Origin: AP-15 sp963703855
GTDB taxonomy: Bacteria > Pseudomonadota > Alphaproteobacteria > ATCC43930 > CGMCC-115725
Direction of reading: 5' to 3'
Assembly: GCA_963703855.1 (NCBI GenBank)
Contig: CAVPFW010000022.1
Span: forward strand, 248,001 to 312,000
Length of the DNA stretch: 64,000 bases
Part shown: positions 61,308 to 64,000 of the stretch, piece after piece
Layout of the letters: every line of letters begins with the position of its first letter
How positions within the stretch are numbered: the first letter of the stretch is position 1
Translations under genes and position numbers: made by a program
Notes under the pieces: generated by a model
The model's input: only the letters and a program-made list of their open reading frames with translations
Databases searched by the model: none
What the model was told of the DNA's origin: nothing

Positions 61308-61850
61308 ATGCCGGAGGACTGGCGGACATTGCTGGCGCTGGTTCTCGTGTTCGGCCCGCTGTCGTTGTTTTCGATCGGCGGCGGCGCGTCATTGCTGGCC
61401 GAGATCGAGCATCAGGCGGTCGATGTCCACCGCTGGACGACGCAGCGCGAATTCGCCGACCTGTTTGCGATCTCGCGCGCGGCACCCGGCCCCGGCACGA
61501 TGCTGTCGACGCTGATCGGCTGGAAGGTAGCGGGCTGGCCGGGCGCCTTGACCGCGACGGTCGCGCTCTACCTGCCGTCCTCGCTCTTGGTCTACGGGGC
61601 GGCGCGGGTGTGGGGAAGGTGGCGCGGCTCGCCGTGGCACGCCGCGATCGAAAGCGGGCTGGCGCCGGTCGCCGCCGGCCTCGTGCTGGCGGGCGGGCTC
61701 GCGGTGCTGCAGGTGTCCGGCGGCCCCGCGGTTTGGGGGGCGGCGATCGTCTCGACGGCGCTGCTGCTGCGCTGGCCGCGGCTCAACCCGCTGGCGCTGT
61801 TCGCCGTCAGCGGCGCGCTGTTCGGGCTGGCCGCTTTTTTCGGCAGGTGA
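61308..61850 (+). CDS. Chromate transporter, C-terminal half (split ChrA)
   Basis: The 180-residue partner of the gene before it has GPLSLFSIGGGASLLAEIEH, FADLFAISRAAPGPGTMLSTLIG, and several membrane helices. Each half carries the CHR domain in inverse topology, as in bacterial two-gene chromate transporters. Start ATG 61308, one base after the upstream stop, so translation is coupled. Chromate export is the named function; other oxyanions are possible. Confidence 0.87.
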   Translation: MPEDWRTLLALVLVFGPLSLFSIGGGASLLAEIEHQAVDVHRWTTQREFADLFAISRAAPGPGTMLSTLIGWKVAGWPGALTATVALYLPSSLLVYGAARVWGRWRGSPWHAAIESGLAPVAAGLVLAGGLAVLQVSGGPAVWGAAIVSTALLLRWPRLNPLALFAVSGALFGLAAFFGR

Positions 61851-61882
61851 GCGGCCTCGGGATTATCGGCTGGAGGAACGGC

Positions 61883-62332
61883 GTGAGCACCGGGCTGCAA
61901 GGCGGTTTTCTCGAAAGGTTGGTCGGGTCTTGTCCCGATGCGGTCATCTATGCGGATCGGCAGGGCAAGATCGGGTTCTGGAACGGCTCGGCGACGCGGA
62001 TCTTCGGCTTTACCGAGACGGGCGAAGCGCTCGGTCAGAGCCTGGATCTGATCGTGCCCGAAGGATTGCGCGCCCGCCATTGGGAGGGCTACGACCGGGT
62101 CATGGCCGGCGGCCAGAGCCGTTACGGCGAAGGCGAGGTGCTGGCGGTGCCGGCGATGCGCAAAGACGGCAAACGGATCTCGATCGAGTTCACCGTGCTG
62201 CCGATGCACGACGACGCCGGCGCGCTGCTCGGCATCGCCGCCTTCCTGCGCGACACCACCGCCCGGTTTGAAGAGCTGCGCGCGCTGCGCCGCGAGCTCG
62301 CGGCGCTGAAGGCGCAGGCGGAGCGCGGGTGA
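61883..62332 (+). CDS. PAS domain protein
   Basis: The 149-residue protein is a single PAS sensor domain. LVGSCPDAVIYADRQGKIGFWN opens it, then RIFGFTETGEALGQSLDLIVPE and the FLRDTTARFEEL helix. A short coiled tail (LRALRRELAALKAQA) follows. There is no output domain, so it may dimerise or regulate a partner. Start GTG 61883 with GGAGGAAC six bases upstream. Downstream of the chromate transporter pair, same direction; co-regulation with it is unproven. Confidence 0.82.
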   Translation: MSTGLQGGFLERLVGSCPDAVIYADRQGKIGFWNGSATRIFGFTETGEALGQSLDLIVPEGLRARHWEGYDRVMAGGQSRYGEGEVLAVPAMRKDGKRISIEFTVLPMHDDAGALLGIAAFLRDTTARFEELRALRRELAALKAQAERG

Positions 62333-62420
62333 GGCGGCATCCTTGGCCGCCGCGACCGGGTTGTAGTACCATTCTCGCTGCGCCCGTTGTCGAAGCGGGC
62401 GCTCTCAGGGAGGGTATGCG

Positions 62421-62741
62421 ATGCCCAAATATCTGATCACCGCATCGTACAGCGCCGAAGGCCTGCGAGGCCTGCAAAAGGACAAGGCTTCCGGCCGCAG
62501 GCAAGCCGTCACCGCGGCGATCGAGGGCCTCGGCGGCAAGGTCGAGTGCTTCTACAACGCGCTTGGGCAGGACGACGCCTACATCATCGTCGACTTGCCG
62601 GACAACAGCACCGCTGCGGCGATCGGCGTCACTGCGTCGGCAAGCGGGCTGGTGCGCACCCGGACGACGGCGCTGCTCACGGTCGAGGAGACCGACCGGG
62701 CGCTCGAAAAGACCGTCAACTACCGCGCGCCGGGCCGGTAA
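62421..62741 (+). CDS. GYD domain protein
   Basis: The 106-residue cytoplasmic protein is of the GYD family, named for its Gly-Tyr-Asp motif. KYLITASYSAEGLRGLQKDK, GRRQAVTAAIEGLGGKVECF and DDAYIIVDLP are the family blocks. Such proteins form small dimeric ferredoxin-like folds with no known reaction. Start ATG 62421 with GGAGGG eight bases upstream. Isolated, convergent with the polysaccharide deacetylase. Confidence 0.85.
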   Translation: MPKYLITASYSAEGLRGLQKDKASGRRQAVTAAIEGLGGKVECFYNALGQDDAYIIVDLPDNSTAAAIGVTASASGLVRTRTTALLTVEETDRALEKTVNYRAPGR

Positions 62742-62767
62742 AGCAAACGGCGGCACGGCTGCAGCGT

Positions 62768-63649
62768 TCAGAAGGTGGCGCCCGACTGCAGCCAGTGGCG
62801 CACGATCTCCTCGCCGGTGGCGAACCAGACGCCGTCATGCGCGCGGATGTAGGCGAGCGCCCGGTCGAGCCCGAGGATGCGGTGCGGCACCCCGATCAGA
62901 TAGGGGTGCAGGCAGATCGCCATGACCCGGCCGGATTGCGCGCCCTCGGCGTAGAGCGTGTCGAACTGGCGGCGGATCGCCGCTTCGAACTCGTCGATCG
63001 TGCCGTTGCGGTAGTGGAGGAACGGCGCATCGTTGATCTCGTAGGAATACGGGATCGAGACCAGCGGCCTGCCGCCGATGTCCATCAGATAGGGCTGGTC
63101 GTCGTTGACCCAGTCGGCGACATAGAGGCAGCCCTCCTCGGCCAGGTAGTCGAGCGTGTGCCAGGTCTCGGCGAGCCCGGCGCCGAGCCAGCCGGCCGGT
63201 TTTCTGCCGGTCATCTCGGCGATACCGGAAAGCGTGCGCGAAATCGTCCGCTTCTCCTCCTCCGGGCTCAGCGCATCGAGCCAGACGCTGTTGGTCTGGT
63301 TGTGGCCGAGGATCTCCCAGCCCAGGTCGACCGCGGCGCGGACGATCTGCGGGTGATGGTCGCAGATGTCGCTGTTCAGGGTAGGGCTGGCGCGGATGCC
63401 GTGCTTGCTGAGCACATCCATGATCCGCCAGATCCCGACCCGGTTGCCGTAGTCGCGCTGGGCCCAGGCGCGCACCGAGGGCGGATTGCCGGCGGGCGCC
63501 CCGGGCTGGGGCGGGATCCCCCGGGTCAGCGGAAAGAATTCGATGTTGGGGATCACCCAGAGCGCGAGCCGGGCGCCGCCCGGCCATTCGAGCTTTGGCC
63601 GCTCGTTGATCGGAACATAAGGAAATGGCCCGTAATCCTGCGGCTGCAT
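62768..63649 (-). CDS. Polysaccharide deacetylase family protein
   Basis: The 293-residue protein is of the NodB/polysaccharide deacetylase (carbohydrate esterase 4) superfamily. Catalytic/metal blocks are changed: LNSDICDHHP (Asp then two His), GWEILGHNQTN, and CLHPYLIGVPHR near the end. The TLDYLAEEGCLYVADWVNDD part resembles PuuE (allantoinase-like) or related hydrolases on small amides. Start ATG 63649, with AAGGGCGATG close upstream. It is divergent from the acetyltransferase gene. Confidence 0.82.
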   Translation of the reverse strand: MQPQDYGPFPYVPINERPKLEWPGGARLALWVIPNIEFFPLTRGIPPQPGAPAGNPPSVRAWAQRDYGNRVGIWRIMDVLSKHGIRASPTLNSDICDHHPQIVRAAVDLGWEILGHNQTNSVWLDALSPEEEKRTISRTLSGIAEMTGRKPAGWLGAGLAETWHTLDYLAEEGCLYVADWVNDDQPYLMDIGGRPLVSIPYSYEINDAPFLHYRNGTIDEFEAAIRRQFDTLYAEGAQSGRVMAICLHPYLIGVPHRILGLDRALAYIRAHDGVWFATGEEIVRHWLQSGATF

Positions 63650-63693
63650 CGCATCGCCCTTTTTGACAGATGGAGATCCTGACGGTGAGCAGC

Positions 63694-64000
63694 ATGCCAA
63701 AGGTCGCCAGCGAATGGCAGCGCTTCGAGCAATTCTCGGCGGCGGCGCTCTATGAGCTGCTGCGCTTCCGCCAGCAGATTTTCGTCGTCGAGCAGCGCTC
63801 GCCCTATGCCGATCTCGACGGCCTCGACCACCGCGCATGGCACCTGCTGCTGCGCGAGGGTGGCGAGCTCGCCGGCTGTCTGCGCCTGGTGCCGCCGCCG
63901 TCCTTGCGGATCGGCCGGGTGGCGGTCGCGCCGCGCCGGCGCGGTCAAGGGCTCGGCCGCGGAATGATGGAGCAGGCGCTGGGGTTTTGCCGCGAGCGCT
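63694..64000 (+). CDS. ElaA-type GNAT N-acetyltransferase (partial)
   Basis: The N-terminal 102 residues of a GNAT acetyltransferase of the ElaA group. ALYELLRFRQQIFVVEQRSPY and DGLDHRAWHLLL are the ElaA start; RIGRVAVAPRRRGQGLGRGMM is the acetyl-CoA binding motif A. The gene runs off the window. Start could be 63694 or 63670 in the same frame. Divergent from the deacetylase. Confidence 0.85.
   Translation, partial: MPKVASEWQRFEQFSAAALYELLRFRQQIFVVEQRSPYADLDGLDHRAWHLLLREGGELAGCLRLVPPPSLRIGRVAVAPRRRGQGLGRGMMEQALGFCRER

Overview
The window is a GC-rich stretch of a bacterial chromosome, almost certainly from an alphaproteobacterium. The evidence is the alphaproteobacterial cluster serS-pcm-M23 peptidase / DUF815 ATPase-yajC-secD-secF-Mth938, an NDUFAF6-like squalene/phytoene-synthase-fold protein, a small protein with a GHNGGPP motif, DUF2165, and abundant intergenic palindromes of the types common in Rhodospirillales and Hyphomicrobiales. 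I cannot fix the genus. No rRNA or complete mobile element is present.

Layout. 0-5 kb: ornithine/lysine decarboxylase, PncC, a truncated enoyl-CoA hydratase, two coupled glycosyltransferases of the 'arsenosugar' type and a divergent PA0069-type radical SAM protein. 5-9 kb: alpha/beta hydrolase, then a glutamine-synthetase-like ligase with an N-formylglutamate amidohydrolase. 8.7-13 kb: methyltransferase, SDR, an encapsulated ferritin with a C-terminal encapsulin-targeting peptide but no shell gene, an acyl-CoA dehydrogenase-like flavoprotein and a frameshifted di-iron protein. 13-20.5 kb: DUF2165, methyltransferase, D-aminoacylase, short Ada/AraC regulator, MFS transporter and IlvD/Edd dehydratase. 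20.5-22.7 kb: a gene-poor segment with no supported gene. 22.7-30.3 kb: metallo-beta-lactamase-fold protein, CobW GTPase, DUF1275, malic enzyme, dienelactone hydrolase, formyl-CoA-transferase-like protein and aldo/keto reductase. 30.4-30.6 kb: tRNA-Val(CAC) and an aberrant tRNA-like copy. 30.8-36.2 kb: an acyl-CoA catabolic module (two acyl-CoA dehydrogenases, an ADP-forming acyl-CoA ligase, an enoyl-CoA hydratase homologue). 36.3-47.6 kb: NDUFAF6-like protein, superoxide dismutase, small envelope proteins, then the conserved sec/serS cluster. This cluster is interrupted by a GIY-YIG gene between inverted REP palindromes, and surE is missing. 47.8-49.5 kb: acyl-CoA synthetase. 49.8-51.7 kb: a complete thiocyanate hydrolase operon (scnA-scnB-scnC plus a probable activator). 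51.8-58.3 kb: gltX, gltA, a LigB-type dioxygenase and two MetE-like methyltransferases. 58.5-64 kb: secreted protein, TcuA-like flavoprotein, split chromate transporter, PAS protein, GYD protein, polysaccharide deacetylase and the start of an ElaA-type acetyltransferase.

Several genes, including secD, which I would expect to be needed by the cell, are interrupted by single-base frameshifts. Nearly all look like one extra base in a G/C-rich run. I read most of these as sequence errors, so the corresponding 'broken' genes may be intact in the organism.

The observations most worth following are the thiocyanate hydrolase operon, the orphan encapsulin cargo ferritin, the REP/GIY-YIG/REP cassette inside the yajC-secD interval, and the LigB plus twin MetE-like module. 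All identifications are from reading the sequence and remembered family motifs; no search was run.
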